A stretch of 64,000 bases of DNA from Aricia agestis (GCF_905147365.1 NC_056417.1:11864501-11928500), one strand, 5' to 3'. Counted from the stretch's first letter, positions 9,826-20,739 are shown. The notes: generated by a model from the sequence alone, not told the origin. Numbers and translations are program-made.

Positions 9826-10699
9826 ACGTCTATTCCGCCCTCTAGTTTCATCAGGTTCTGCGCGGCCTATGACATGGTTACGCCGCGTTAAAGTAAAATA
9901 TCGTTTTGGATATGTTTTAGACCGCTTCTTATCTATGAGAGGCCGGGCCGGCCTCTCATAGAAAACAAGAAATGGAAAGGGCGTAAGCGACAAAATAGTT
10001 TTTGTCGCGTAATTTAAAATCCATAAATATATTTCATATAAGCTTTAGGCAAATTATAGTGTATGCTTCAACTAACCTATGTACAAATTTTGGAAGCTTA
10101 AATCACTCTCCCCTGTTGGCAAAATTTGAATTCCTGTTTTTATACAGTTATTTTTGATTAATTATTCTGTGTTATAAAAGTTGAACATTCGTGTTATCCT
10201 ATGGGTAATTCAAATATAAAGACATGGTAAATACTGACAATGAACTTTAATTTCTTAGCTTTAGTCATTGTTGAGAAAAATCGATATCGCTGCAGCCAAA
10301 TTATCAAGGCGTCACCTTAAAATTAACTCAATAAAAGTAAATGATCATGCAGTGAAAAGTTGTATGTCGGTATGACCCATTGTCAGGAACATCGAGTTAA
10401 TACTCAAAGGTGATTAATTGCTTTAAATTGCTGAAAAGTTCCGCTGCAACAATTGCTTGTTTTCAGATTTACGGTTTGGCTGCTATCAAGTCTTTTATAT
10501 CACACTACAATGCTAAAATCAATCAGGCGTTTTTTGCGTTCAGGATATTTTTGTAGTTTACAACGTTTTAGGCTCAACTCACACTGCGACACTTCACTTT
10601 TTTGCTTGCAGCACATTCGTTTCTATTGTTCTAATAATTAAGTACAAATTTCTACTACACGCGTCGGTGCTATCATTCGGTCATCGACGCTTCCGTGCG
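9826..10699. other. No gene seen; one short palindrome
   Basis: AT-rich sequence. A 31-bp palindrome (15-bp arms, 1-nt centre) lies at 9932-9962, reading TCTATGAGAGGCCGG inward. Confidence 0.6.
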
Positions 10700-10882
10700 C
10701 CTCCACCCGCGTAAATGACGAATTCTGTAAAAACCGTTTATTTTCCCGCAGAAAAGAAGCCTATATCCTGCTCCGTTGTTTATTCTATCTTTGTGCCAAA
10801 TTACATTAAAATCGGTGCATTGGTACGTAAGAACCTAATCCTTCCAACTAAAAAACTGTTCAGCTTTATAATATTAGTATGA
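10700..10882 (-). mobile_element. Helitron-like fragment
   Basis: On the minus strand the 5' border is A|TCATACTAATATTATAAAG. The body resembles the 36266 element (CGCGTAAATGACGAATT). The 3' CTAG end is lost. Confidence 0.55.
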
Positions 10883-11489
10883 TTATTTGTATCCTGTAGT
10901 AAAATCTTAAATATCGTCGTGCTCGTGTTATATAATCTTGTATCACCACTGTTCAAGCTACTGTAATAATTACAATAAAAAGGTTCACAGAATGTAAAAT
11001 TTCCAAATTACTTCACAATTTCTTATTCAACGGCGGTTTCTGGAAACGTCTGCAAGATGAATTTCAGAGATTTTTACGAACAATTAACTTGTTGAGACAA
11101 TCAATTAGAGAGAGCATGATGCATTAATAAAATTCAATTCATAATAATAATAATATATACAATAGCCGTATAATAATAATAATAATAATATTATGTACAA
11201 TAACACGTTACAAAGTAGTTTAATGCTAAAATATGTACAAATCAAAAATTTATAATCTTTCCGTAAGTTTCTTCAACTTTTTCAAGCAGTTTGTTACGCA
11301 GTAAAGATCAAAATAGGTGAGGCTTTTTTAAGGACCCTATTACAGGGAGGCTGATAGTTCTTGTCGGACTGATCGCAAGCCGTCCTGACCTAACTCGCTC
11401 ACACAAACAGACTGCATAATATTAGTATTGATTCAGAATAAAACTATATTTTGAGAATGACGTTAAGAGTAAGTTACATGAATTTCACA
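10883..11489. other. No gene; (TAA)n microsatellite
   Basis: Imperfect TAA runs lie at about 11142-11191. Nothing else is recognised. Confidence 0.6.
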
Positions 11490-11623
11490 TTTAGTGCTTG
11501 TTCAGACATGCGGGAACCGCGCGGTTCCCGTGCGGAAACCGACGCTGTAATACAACGAATAATATAAAAAGTTGCGAGCGGCTTAACCGCGCGGTTTCCG
11601 CTGTGTCTGAACAAGCACTAAGT
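11490..11623. mobile_element. Short TIR element, 18-bp perfect ends
   Basis: TTAGTGCTTGTTCAGACA is repeated inverted at the right end, and GC-rich subterminal palindromes (ACCGCGCGGTT) follow on both sides. The target duplication is unresolved because the outer bases are themselves inverted (TTA...TAA). Confidence 0.7.
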
Positions 11624-11637
11624 CGTACATATCCAAT

Positions 11638-11755
11638 ACCATACTAATATTATAAATGCGATAGTGTGTCTGTCTGTTACATCTTCACGCTCAAACCGCT
11701 AAGCCGATTTTCCTGAAATTCGGCATGGAAATAGGATAGGACATAGGATACTTTT
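11638..11755 (+). mobile_element. Lep1-like Helitron, 5' part
   Basis: ATACTAATATTATAAATGCG followed by the GTGTGTCTGTCTGTTAC and ACATAGGATAC blocks is typical. It is broken by the family J segment. Confidence 0.65.
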
Positions 11756-11757
11756 TT

Positions 11758-11935
11758 TTAGTACTATCAAGCAAACTTTTTGAGAGTAGCTTCATTTTAA
11801 TAAGACGAACAACAATTTTATTTGAGAAAAATCTCGAAAGTGGTAGCTAACAGAGATAGAAAGGTTTACATACTTTGAATTGACGGTCCTAAAATATGGA
11901 CTGTTTTATTTGTAGGACAATGTTACTCTTAAATT
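11758..11935 (+). repeat. Family J, single arm
   Basis: Matches one arm of the foldback element at 24770-25166 (AGTAGCTTCATTTTAATAAG, GGTAGCTAACAGAGATAGAA). Confidence 0.7.
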
Positions 11936-11969
11936 CTAAATCTATCAATATACAAAAAATCAGCTCGTT

Positions 11970-12180
11970 AGGGTAGCACTTCTATATTTTTCGTAGCACC
12001 TCCTTGTAGCACCTCTACATTTTTCGTAGCATTGCCTTCGTAGCACCTCTACATTTTTCGTAGCATTGCCTTCGTAGAACCTCTACATTTTTCGTAGCAT
12101 TGCCTTCGTAGCACCTCTACATTTTTCGTAGCATAACTTTCGTAGAACTTGCACATTTTCCGTAGCGCCTTAACGTACCT
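11970..12180 (+). repeat. Minisatellite, 34-bp period
   Basis: ACCTCTAC or its variants recur at 12011, 12045, 12079, 12113 and 12147, exactly 34 bp apart. Each unit contains TTTTTCGTAGCATTGCCTT. Edge units are more diverged. Confidence 0.9.
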
Positions 12181-12691
12181 TCACTTTAATTCTTGCGTCA
12201 GATTCGAAGTCAATACTTTTACCGTCCGGCATTCATAACTTTCACGTTTGCCATATAACGGTAGGAAATCGAGATGCCGCGCCGCGCCGGATTGTGAAAT
12301 TCCGTGTAGTACACAAACGCCCTAAAGGTTCGGTTTTATCTGCACAGTTATTTGCACAACTGTCGTATACATTTTGATGATTATACCAATAACATTTTAC
12401 AATGAGTTTAACAATAATTTACAATGAGTTTAATAATAATTTTGCTTTCTAGTACAGTATTATACACAAATCTTCGGCAGCAATGCATCTACTTCAATAC
12501 CGCTTTTTCAATTAGCCGGGCTGTCACAGCGCAGTACAGGGCAGTAGGTCATCTAGCCACTACAAATATTAATTACTGATCAAGGAGCTCGTCAGATGAA
12601 ATATAATGAGCTAGTGCCGATATAAAAATATTTCGCTATTCGCAGTTGTGTTTATATTTTTGCTATTCGACTGTTTTAATTATTTTATTGT
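12181..12691. other. No gene seen
   Basis: AT-rich with a short direct duplication (TTTACAATGAGTTTAA) near 12396-12432. Confidence 0.55.
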
Positions 12692-12699
12692 ATTGCTAG

Positions 12700-12915
12700 C
12701 TACGAATAATAAAAACTAAGGAAACGTAACTCCCATACTATTACCGTTTTAGGTTCCTTTCGAACTGTCATGTAACGTCAGCCTGATACCACTCAAGGGC
12801 ACCTAAATATTGCAAATGTATTGAAAATGTTTACCTAGGTACACATTTTTGACTTAAGTATTGTAAAACATGTTTTTTGACGGAGTTACATTTCCTTAGT
12901 TTTTATTATTCGTAG
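12700..12915. mobile_element. MITE with 34-bp TIRs and 8-bp target duplication (hAT- or P-like)
   Basis: The ends read CTACGAATAATAAAAACTAA inward on both sides, with one mismatch over ~34 bp. ATTGCTAG flanks it exactly at 12692-12699 and 12916-12923. An 8-bp duplication is typical of hAT and P elements, but the ends lack the usual hAT CAG. No transposase. A lone right end lies at 58543-58590. Confidence 0.88.
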
Positions 12916-12984
12916 ATTGCTAGGTACCACTTGATCCGGCAAGTTTTCCAGTCTACCAGATGATGTCCACAATATTGTTGCACG

Positions 12985-13138
12985 CTAAACTGTAAATTTT
13001 TCGGGATTAATATATCCTATGTCCTTTCCCGGGACTACACTATCTCTATGGCAAATATCTTCAAAATCGGTTCAGAGGTTTAATTGTTAAGAGAAAACAG
13101 ATAGACAGACTTTTTCGCCTTTATAATATTATTATGGA
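12985..13138 (-). mobile_element. Lep1-like Helitron fragment
   Basis: The minus-strand 5' border is A|TCCATAATAATATTATAAAG. The body retains AGACAGAC, GGTTCAGAGG and the CCTATGTCC block. The 3' end is degraded. Confidence 0.65.
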
Positions 13139-13173
13139 TAATATTATGTTATAGGAATAAACATCAGAGATTT

Positions 13174-13455
13174 GACGACCTCTGTCGCTCAGTAGTGAGC
13201 GCGTTGGTAGCTCAAGCCAGGGGTCGCGGGTTTGAATCCCGCCGACGGAACAAAAAGTTTTCAAAGTTCCAGGGTCATGGATGTGTATTAAATATTATGT
13301 GTATCATATACTTAATAAAAAATATTTAAAATATGCATAGTATAGCAGTCTTTAATATATTTCCATTGTCTGGTACCTGTAACACAATTCCTTCAGGGTT
13401 GACGGCCAGACTGACGTGGTGTGAATTGTCCATATATATTATTATATTATTATTA
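13174..13455 (+). mobile_element. tRNA-derived SINE, family B
   Basis: A tRNA-like head has a B box (GGTTTGAATCC at 13229-13239) and an A-box-like CTCAGTAGTGAGC. A conserved body and the CCAGACTGACGTGGTGTGAA tail follow, then ATT repeats. Such elements are transcribed by RNA polymerase III and moved by a partner LINE. Confidence 0.85.
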
Positions 13456-13486
13456 TTAAAAGGATATGTTCGGAGGGAGTTTTATA

Positions 13487-13812
13487 TGTGGGAGAGCCAT
13501 GCTTCGGCACGAATGGGCCGGCTCGACCGGAGAAATACCACGTTCTCTCAGAAAACCGGCGTGAAAAGCGCTAGCGCTGTGTTTCGTCGAGTGAGTAAGT
13601 TTACCGGAGGCCCAATCCCCTACCCTATTCCCTTCCCTACCCTCCCAAATTCCCTTCCCATCCCTACCCTCCCCTATTACCCTATTCCCTCTTAAAAGGC
13701 CGGCAACGCACCTGCAGCTCTTCTGATGCTGCGAGTGTCCATGGGCGACGGAAGTTGCTTTCCATCAGGTGACCCGTTTGCTCGTTTGCCCCCTTATTTC
13801 ATAAAAAAAAAA
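13487..13812 (+). mobile_element. Retroposon family A
   Basis: Full-length copy with an expanded CCCTACCCTCCC middle and a terminal A run. Confidence 0.8.
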
Positions 13813-13822
13813 GGGAGCAAGA

Positions 13823-13866
13823 AGTTATTTTATCGGATGCAGATTACTGCATCCGATAAAATAACT
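13823..13866. repeat. Perfect hairpin, 20-bp arms, 4-nt loop
   Basis: AGTTATTTTATCGGATGCAG is repeated inverted without mismatch. Confidence 0.95.
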
Positions 13867-13910
13867 GCAAGGTACTGAAAGTTGTCATTAAACAACTTTC
13901 AGTACATTGC
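13867..13910. repeat. Second hairpin, 19-bp arms, abutting the first
   Basis: GTACTGAAAGTTGT and its complement surround CATTAA, with one mismatch in the 19-bp arm. It directly follows the 13823 hairpin. Confidence 0.9.
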
Positions 13911-13969
13911 ACTTTCAGATAATATCAATAGCACGATATAGGATTGCGCGCTGTTTGGTCAGCGGTTTC

Positions 13970-14403
13970 TTAAGAGGGCGACTAGCGCAAAAAATCAAAC
14001 ATCGTCCTTCTCTCTTCACACTCACGCCTGTCTTTCATATGCCAGGTGAAAAAGGATGACGCGGATTCATCGCCAAATTAGTTTTTCTCAACTCAATAAA
14101 TATACAACATTTTCAAAATCCGCTATATCAGATTCTCAATTATAGAATTTTATACAATGTGTTCAAATATTAACTTAGTTTAATGCACGGTTATGGCAAT
14201 ATATGAAAAATTCGTGAAAATTAGATGCATCTTTGTGATTGTTTTCTATCGAGAAAATTTTAAGATATCGTGTTCTTGCTCAGATCGAATTCTTCGAAAT
14301 ATATTACAGTACCTTATTTTAGAAAATGAAACATTACGGGGCTTATTTTCAAGTATAAAAATGAATTATACAATCGACAATTTAGGGTTAGCCGCCCCCT
14401 TAA
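13970..14403 (-). mobile_element. TTAA-flanked MITE (piggyBac-like), copy 3
   Basis: TTAA lies at both ends (13970 and 14400). The inverted ends are GAGGGCGACTA and GGGGGCGGCTA. The subterminal block with TTCATATGCCAGGTGAAAAA matches copies at 18536 and 45740 in reverse orientation. The internal ORF does not match them and is probably chance. Confidence 0.75.
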
Positions 14404-14750
14404 TATTTGTTTGGGTGACTGTAAAAAGTACGTGGGCAGTTAGTCCTTTGCGTTGCGTTCCATCGCAAACGAGTAGTCTCCTTTAATTATATTATACGAT
14501 AAACAATTTTTCACGTGCACCCCTATGAGATCATTCTTCACGGAGTCTATTAATAAAGCTGTTAACAATATGTAAACGTTTCGCCGCTCATTATACTCCA
14601 AACTTCCAAAGCGAGTGAAACTTCAGCGAAAGAGGTGTGGACTTTTCTCTCAGCAATGATGAAGTGATGACGTAAGCGTATAGAGAGTCAATCGTTTCGT
14701 ACCTATTTTACGATCTGAATACATTTAACGTTATACTTTTAGATTTTTTA
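14404..14750. other. No gene seen
   Basis: No recognised feature. Confidence 0.55.
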
Positions 14751-14751
14751 A

Positions 14752-15081
14752 AATGAAATAAAGGGGGCGGACGAGCAAACGGGTCACCTAATAGAAAGCG
14801 ACTTCCGTCGCCCATGGACACTCGCAGCATCAGAAGATCTGCAGGTGCGTTGCCGGCCTTTTAAGAAGGAATAGGGTAAAAGGTAGGGAAGGGAATAGGG
14901 AAGGGTAGGGAAGGAAATATCGGAGGGTAGGGAAGGGAAAAGGGTAGGGGATTGGGCCACCGGTAAACTCATTCACTCGGCGAAACACAGCGCAAGCGTT
15001 GTTTCACGCCGGTTTTCTGTGATCTCGTGGTATTTCTCCGGTCAAGCCGGCCGGATCGTGCCGAAGCATGGCTCTACCACG
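14752..15081 (-). mobile_element. Retroposon family A
   Basis: Full-length inverted copy. It abuts a Lep1 Helitron 3' part. Confidence 0.8.
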
Positions 15082-15085
15082 TAAA

Positions 15086-15203
15086 TTTGCCATGGAGATG
15101 TTCTGAGTCCCGGGAAAGGACATAGGATGCTTTTTGTCCCGGAAAAATATACGGTTCCCGCGCGATAAACGAATTTTGGCGCAACGGAGTTGCGGGCGAC
15201 ATG
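15086..15203 (+). mobile_element. Lep1-like Helitron, 3' part
   Basis: Carries GTCCCGGGAAAGGACATAGG and GGCGCAACGGAGTTGCGGGC. The terminal CTAG is lost (GCGACATG). Confidence 0.65.
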
Positions 15204-15227
15204 TTGTTTTGTATATAAAAAAAGATG

Positions 15228-15395
15228 AGAAGATTTCCACCTTTTCGGTAAAAGGTGGCCCCGTGCGAGTTTCTTACGCCGGTTCTTCTCGGCGGGGTAG
15301 TTCCTGAACTGGTGGCAGGCCTCATGTAGACACAACGTTCTAAAAGCGTTAACTTTGTTAACCTATTTGGAAATAAATCTTTTTGATTTTGATGG
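15228..15395 (+). repeat. LINE 3' end with (TTTTGAT)n tail
   Basis: GGCCCCGTGCGAGTTTCTTA and CGCCGGTTCTTCTC are the terminal part of a lepidopteran LINE, ending at TTTTTGATTTTGAT. A second copy lies at 23930. Confidence 0.65.
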
Positions 15396-16344
15396 GTGAA
15401 TACTGAATCGGCGTGATTGAGAATGTGACTAGACCGGACAATAGACCTCCTGTAATAGACGAAAATATTATATGTACTGTGCCGTTTGTCCACCGCCGCT
15501 GTCACCGGGACGTCAAAGACAAAATTTAAAATAAATTGCCACTTTATGCCCTAGGTTATAAGTCCCATTTTCTACCGACATTGGTCTAGCCACCCATGCC
15601 GCCGCCATTTGTAGTGGTGTAGAGTAAAATGATATCTGTAGCGTTGGACATACATACTAACGGCACTGATACACACTAACTCACAAAGAGGTAATCTGAA
15701 TGGCATGTGTTTTGGTATAAATGATGAAATATTATAATTTCGTGGGTACAGCGAAAAAAAATCATTAGTAGGTAGTACCTAGTAAGTATAGCAAAAAAAA
15801 TAATAATAATAAGTACTTACATACAAAAATGTATATTTCTACGTAATTAATTTGAGTTATAACTTATTGATGTAGTTCAAATTAAAACTTGCCATTTATT
15901 TGATTCGAAGAAGTAGTTTTTCCAATACAAATGAAATCTAGGCCACGGGCCATTACTGTGGCAGTCTTAACATTTTACATGAATTTACGACGCATTACGG
16001 AGTGTCCCCTCTGTCCCGTTGTCTGATCAAGTGATGTAGGTGAAGTGTGTTTGTGTGTACACACGCCAAGCTAAAATATATGTTTGCTCGACATTATAAA
16101 CTTACCTTTAGCTCGTCCATTTTTCCCCGATTTCGAAAACTGATATTCATAATGTGAATCGTGAATTTACTTCCTTTTAAATAGGGTTTGATTAATTTTT
16201 ACATAACTGGAATAAAATAGCTTGAGCATATTATCTTTACAATCATTTTAGTTATAAGAGAACCGTAATTTATATGTCATGTAGTCGAGTTTTTGTGTTT
16301 AACGAATTAGTACTTTATCATTCAAACTTATACTACTTGTATTT
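15396..16344. other. No gene seen
   Basis: No recognised feature; AT-rich. Confidence 0.55.
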
Positions 16345-16345
16345 G

Positions 16346-16662
16346 TACGTGGGAGAGCCATGCTTCGGCACGAATGGGCCGGCTCGACCGGATAAATACC
16401 ACGTTCTCACAGAAAACCGGCGTGAAACAGCGCTTGCGCTGTGTTTCGCCGAGTGAGTGAGTTTACCGGAGGCCCAATCCCCTACCCTATTCCCTTCCCT
16501 ACCTTCCCCTATTATCCTAAGAGGCCTTTTAAGAGGGACTTAAAAGGCCGGCAACGCACTTGCAGCTCTTCTGATGCTGCGAGTGTCCATGGGCGACGGA
16601 AGTTGCTTTTCATCAGGTGACCCGTTTACTCGTTTGCCCCCTTATTTCATAAAAAAAAAAAA
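16346..16662 (+). mobile_element. Retroposon family A
   Basis: Full-length copy ending in an A run (16651-16662). Confidence 0.8.
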
Positions 16663-17525
16663 TTAAATACCTTAAAAAGTAGCGCTGCTTCACATCGCGT
16701 TACGTCCCGGCCCGATGTGATTGTTGTTTTCTAATTTATTTAAAATTAAAAAAAGAGCGAAATACATAAACAATCTGAAAAATTATTCTGTAGTATAATA
16801 CCATAGTTTGTTTATTGAAACGCTATCATAAAGTTTCCGCGTTGATTTCGTTTTATGTAAAATTCATCTGAAAAGTGTATTTTTCCATACGGAAATTTAA
16901 TAAAAGTAAACAAATATTTTTATGAGTTTAGCCGTCGTCCGCGCTGTGTTGCGAATCTGAAAGGATTTTAACACAATCACGGTTCCGTAGGTTTAATTAC
17001 ATTGTGTATTGAATGAGTCTAACTTGACTGAGCAATTTATAAATGAAAATTACTCCAGTCAAGTTAGCCATGGGAGTCATTTTGTGAATATAACGCAAAG
17101 TTCAGAGCAGAGGGCGGTACTAGCGGATAAAGTAAATCCGAACAAACTCTGACATGCTGCACATTTCATATCAGATCTTGACAGAAACTTTGTGAGACGT
17201 CGAACAAAAATTTTTGTTTACTTACAATGCTGCCTTCGCCAAAACGTTGCAGTAAATATTCTAATTATAATTAATATCATCGTCATAATGCATTTTTAAA
17301 TGAGCCATTTCAATTTTGAACGGGCAGCTCGCAAGCCACAGGCAGCAAAAATGCATTGGAACACCTCGCGATTTTTAATTGCGCGTTGCAATGTAAATTG
17401 ACCCGAAGAGTTGTGGTCAAATAATAAACATTTCGACATAGTAAAATGTTTGTTGACTATCAGAAACAAAGCTTTAAACGTCCCCTTAGATACAAAAATT
17501 GCGTTAAAATGATTCAGAGATTCTA
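16663..17525. other. No gene seen
   Basis: No recognised feature. Confidence 0.5.
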
Positions 17526-17567
17526 CTTTTTGCCTTAGTTAACTTATCAGTTAACTAAGGCAAAAAG
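17526..17567. repeat. Perfect hairpin, 19-bp arms, 4-nt loop
   Basis: CTTTTTGCCTTAGTTAACT is repeated inverted around TATC with no mismatch. Confidence 0.95.
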
Positions 17568-18025
17568 ATTGTGTGGGTACCTATTAAGGAAAACATATTA
17601 TTTTTACTAGGTCCATCAAAATATATTATTTAATATTCTTACAAAAATATTGTCTTATGAATATTTGAATGTCTGTTGTTCTGTTAAAATAATAATTTGA
17701 GGGCAAATAAAGCTTTTGTTTAGAGATTAATTTATTCTGGTAAAATAATATGAGCGTGTTCATTTCGTGATAAACGAGAATAAAATAAAACTAGCATAAA
17801 ATATCGTTATAAACATTGAACGCAATTAATATCCGGTCAAACGCGAAACGCTTTTTTAATTCCGACGAGTGATCTATTTCCGGTCAAATGCGCGTCTCAA
17901 TATTTAAGCTTCCGCTGATTATGTTATTGTATTGACATCCAATCAATTAACGTTCTGTTGACAGATTATGTTTCAGTATTTGCAGGTTCATTCTATTTTT
18001 GTATCGTTTTACTTCGTGTATATTA
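17568..18025. other. No gene seen
   Basis: No recognised feature. Confidence 0.5.
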
Positions 18026-18270
18026 TCTATACTAATATTATAAAGCGGAAGAGTTTGTTTGTTTGTTTTTTTGTTTGTTTGTTTGAACGCTATATTAAAG
18101 GCTATATTTTATCACGCTAAGACTAATAGGAGCGAAGAAATAGGGGTAAATGTGGAAAAAATGGGGGGAAATTATTTGAAAGGGCTTATATTTTGAACGC
18201 GCTAATCTCAGGAACTACTGGTCCGATTAGAAAAATTCTTTCAGTGTTATATTTTTAACTTGTAACTTGT
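18026..18270 (+). mobile_element. Helitron-like element, 5' part
   Basis: Border A|TCTATACTAATATTATAAAG, then a GTTTGTTTGTTT run and GGAACTACTGGTCCGATT. The 3' CTAG end is not found. Confidence 0.6.
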
Positions 18271-18535
18271 AAGGGACATTTTAGATATTTCTAATTTTAT
18301 TATTAAGATGAATTATTGTTTTATAAAATGGCATTCTAGTAGTTAAGTTTTATTTTAATTAATTAATTAAGTTTACTTTGAATTTTAAAAATTTTAACAA
18401 AAACATTACTTATTTTTATGGATCAATTACATACCTGATTTCACTTTTTATATAATATTATTGTACTGACGATGTTTATATTTAATTGTAATAATAATGT
18501 TGTGCATATCTGTAATTGACATAAGCGCATAACCC

Positions 18536-18955
18536 TTAAGAGCCCATATGACCCTAACTTGACTACATACTTTAACCTAGATCTCAAAATCTGTAAGGTC
18601 TAGAAAACTGATTTTTTGACACAAGTAACTTCAGTTCATAAAGATTAAATGCTCAAGACGAAAACACGATTACTCAAAAAATGCTCGATAGTTTCTTTTT
18701 TACAAAAACCTTGTTTTAGACACATTTTTGCTTGGATCTTTTCTTTAATATTTTTTAATATCTAAAAAGGTATTGATAAAACCTAAATTTTCTCAAAACA
18801 CTTTTTTCATAATCATTATAGTTCGTCTTTTATTCAAGTAAAACTAACTCGGCGATGATTCCGCGCCGTCCTTTTTCACCTGGCATATGAAAGACGGGCG
18901 TGAGTGTGAAGAGAGAAGGACGATGTTTGATTTTTAGAGTCAGGTGAGCTCTTAA
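18536..18955 (+). mobile_element. TTAA-flanked MITE (piggyBac-like), copy 1
   Basis: TTAA at 18536-18539 and 18952-18955. The inverted ends GAGCCCATATGACCCTAA and GAGCTCACCTGACTCTAA (read inward) match at about 14 of 18 positions. Non-coding. It is nearly collinear with 45740-46169. TTAA targets are characteristic of piggyBac. Confidence 0.85.
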
Positions 18956-19195
18956 TCTGAGTACTGTAACTGATTGTAATGATTGTGTTTATGTTGTAGA
19001 TGTGCCAGAGATGTGCCTTTGAAATAAATAAAATAAATAAATAAATACAAAAGTGGTCCTGTCAATATATTTTTTAAGAAATGTCGCTGTTCATTCTTCA
19101 AAAAAACGAATTTAATGAAATCATTATTAATACGGAGAATAAATCCCGAAAACGGTGGACGTAGTATAGTTATTTTCTTATAAGTATTATAATAT

Positions 19196-19415
19196 GACGA
19201 CCTCCGTGGCTTGAGTGGTTAGAGTGTGTGGCAACTCAAGCCGGGGGTCGCGGGTTCGAATCCCGCCGACGGAACTAAAAATCTTAAATATATGTATAGT
19301 ATAAAAGTATTAAATATATTTCCGTTGTCTTGTACCTGTAACACAAGTCCTTCAGGTACTTAGCACGGGGCCAGACTGACGTGGTGTGAAGCGTCCATAG
19401 ATATTATTATATTAT
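19196..19415 (+). mobile_element. tRNA-derived SINE, family B
   Basis: B box GGTTCGAATCC at 19254-19264. It lacks part of the body found in the 13174 copy and ends in an ATT-rich tail. Confidence 0.85.
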
Positions 19416-19425
19416 TATTATAATA

Positions 19426-20219
19426 TTTTAGTTTAGATTCTCGTGCAATAAACTTCAGCCAACATATTTTATAAGACAGTATATATTTTGCTGTACTTAA
19501 ATTTTTGTATTCTCTGATTGTTGCTTATGATATAAAACAGCTACAAAATGAATAACACGTATTTAATCTAGGCCTTCATAAAAATAATATTATCCTTCAT
19601 AAATTATTTATCTCAGCGAGACCATTTATGTCTTAAGTTATAACATATTATGACTATCGTGCCAGAAGTCAGAACTGACTGCCAAATCTGATATTAGTAA
19701 TTATTTAGCTTTCTTACTACCTACTTACAGTTATTTACTTGAGATATTTTAAATCAAATTCTTAATTGGGTAATAAAAACAAATCACGTCTTTGTAATAT
19801 TTGTTTATTTCAATTACGTGACTTTTTAATATTTTTATTGTATGGGTCTTAGGTAGTGTATTAAATAATAAATTCTCAATTTTATTTGCAGTTGCACAAA
19901 ATAAAAATACTATAGCTTTACTGAGTTATAGCTTGTTATTAACGTATCGCGATTTAATGCCATAATAATTTTTGTCTAATTTTACGAGACTCTACATTAT
20001 TTTTGAATATAATATTATGTTATAAGTTCTAAGGTTCCCACTATTCTAATTTTAAATTTCGGTCAGTTTAATCTTTATTATAGTTTATTAATTTAGCCGA
20101 AAAGTGACGCGAAAAGTCTCACGCCAATAGGTCCAACGAAATTAAATAATTCACGGGCTTACAAAAGTTTAATTAATATAAGAGTTAAATTATTAACTTC
20201 ATAATTCATGGGAGCAGAA
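19426..20219. other. No gene seen
   Basis: AT-rich sequence with no recognised repeat, directly upstream of the GC-richer block. Confidence 0.5.
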
Positions 20220-20485
20220 GAAAAATGTGAAGCGAGTTTAAAAATAAAGCGCTGCGCAGTTAGGGATGATATCTGCCGACAGTGTGGCAGACGGCAGTCT
20301 GTTGCCGGCAGTCGCGTAGCTCGAGCCGCGCTCGAACCACGTTCGAATTTCGAATCGAACGTTCGGTCGCGACCGATCGGTTGTGAATGAAAACTTTTTT
20401 GTGGCGATCCGTGTGAGATGTGCTGTGTTTCGAAGTTCAAATTTTGACGTTCCACTGGATTTTTCGTGTCGGATTTTGGAATTTA
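20220..20485 (+). promoter_or_regulatory. Candidate promoter and untranslated first exon
   Basis: Composition rises to near 50% GC in a ~33% GC setting, with CpG-rich unique-looking sequence (20270-20390). It is not shared with any repeat in the window. The block is followed by A|GTAAGT at 20485-20491, a near-consensus 5' splice site. No long ORF crosses the junction in a convincing way, so it would be 5' UTR. The next exon candidate on this strand is 41056. The start site is not resolved. It could equally be an unrelated unique patch. Confidence 0.4.
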
Positions 20486-20739
20486 GTAAGTTTTTATATA
20501 GTTTATTTTTTTTTAATTCGCAGACTAGTTGGTTATAAAATAATAAAGTAATATATTTTTATTTTTAAATAAAATAATATTTTAAATGAAGATGTTGGAG
20601 ATTAATTTAAAAATATATAGGAAGTCAGCTTTTTACTAAAATAATTTGCAGTTTAGCATGTTGAAACCACATAATATTTGGTTGATAAAATTATAAATTT
20701 ATAAAACTATCATGTTTCATTTTAAGTTCAAAATAGTAA

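Noticed and set aside
13333..13695. 120-residue ORF
   Set aside because: It reads from SINE B into family A and ends in the CCCTA-rich repeat (PIPFPTLPN); not a gene.
13823..13866. microRNA precursor
   Set aside because: Loop of 4 nt and fully paired short stem are unlike animal precursors.
14193..14486. 97-residue ORF
   Set aside because: Lies mostly in the TTAA MITE, is not conserved in the other two copies and has no domain.
15004..15505. Overlapping minus-strand ORFs up to 143 residues
   Set aside because: Chance frames across a Helitron 3' part and a LINE tail; no conservation expected.
19196..19275. Possible tRNA gene
   Set aside because: Good B box but unbalanced cloverleaf, and the same head recurs with a SINE body and tail at 13174 and 26875.
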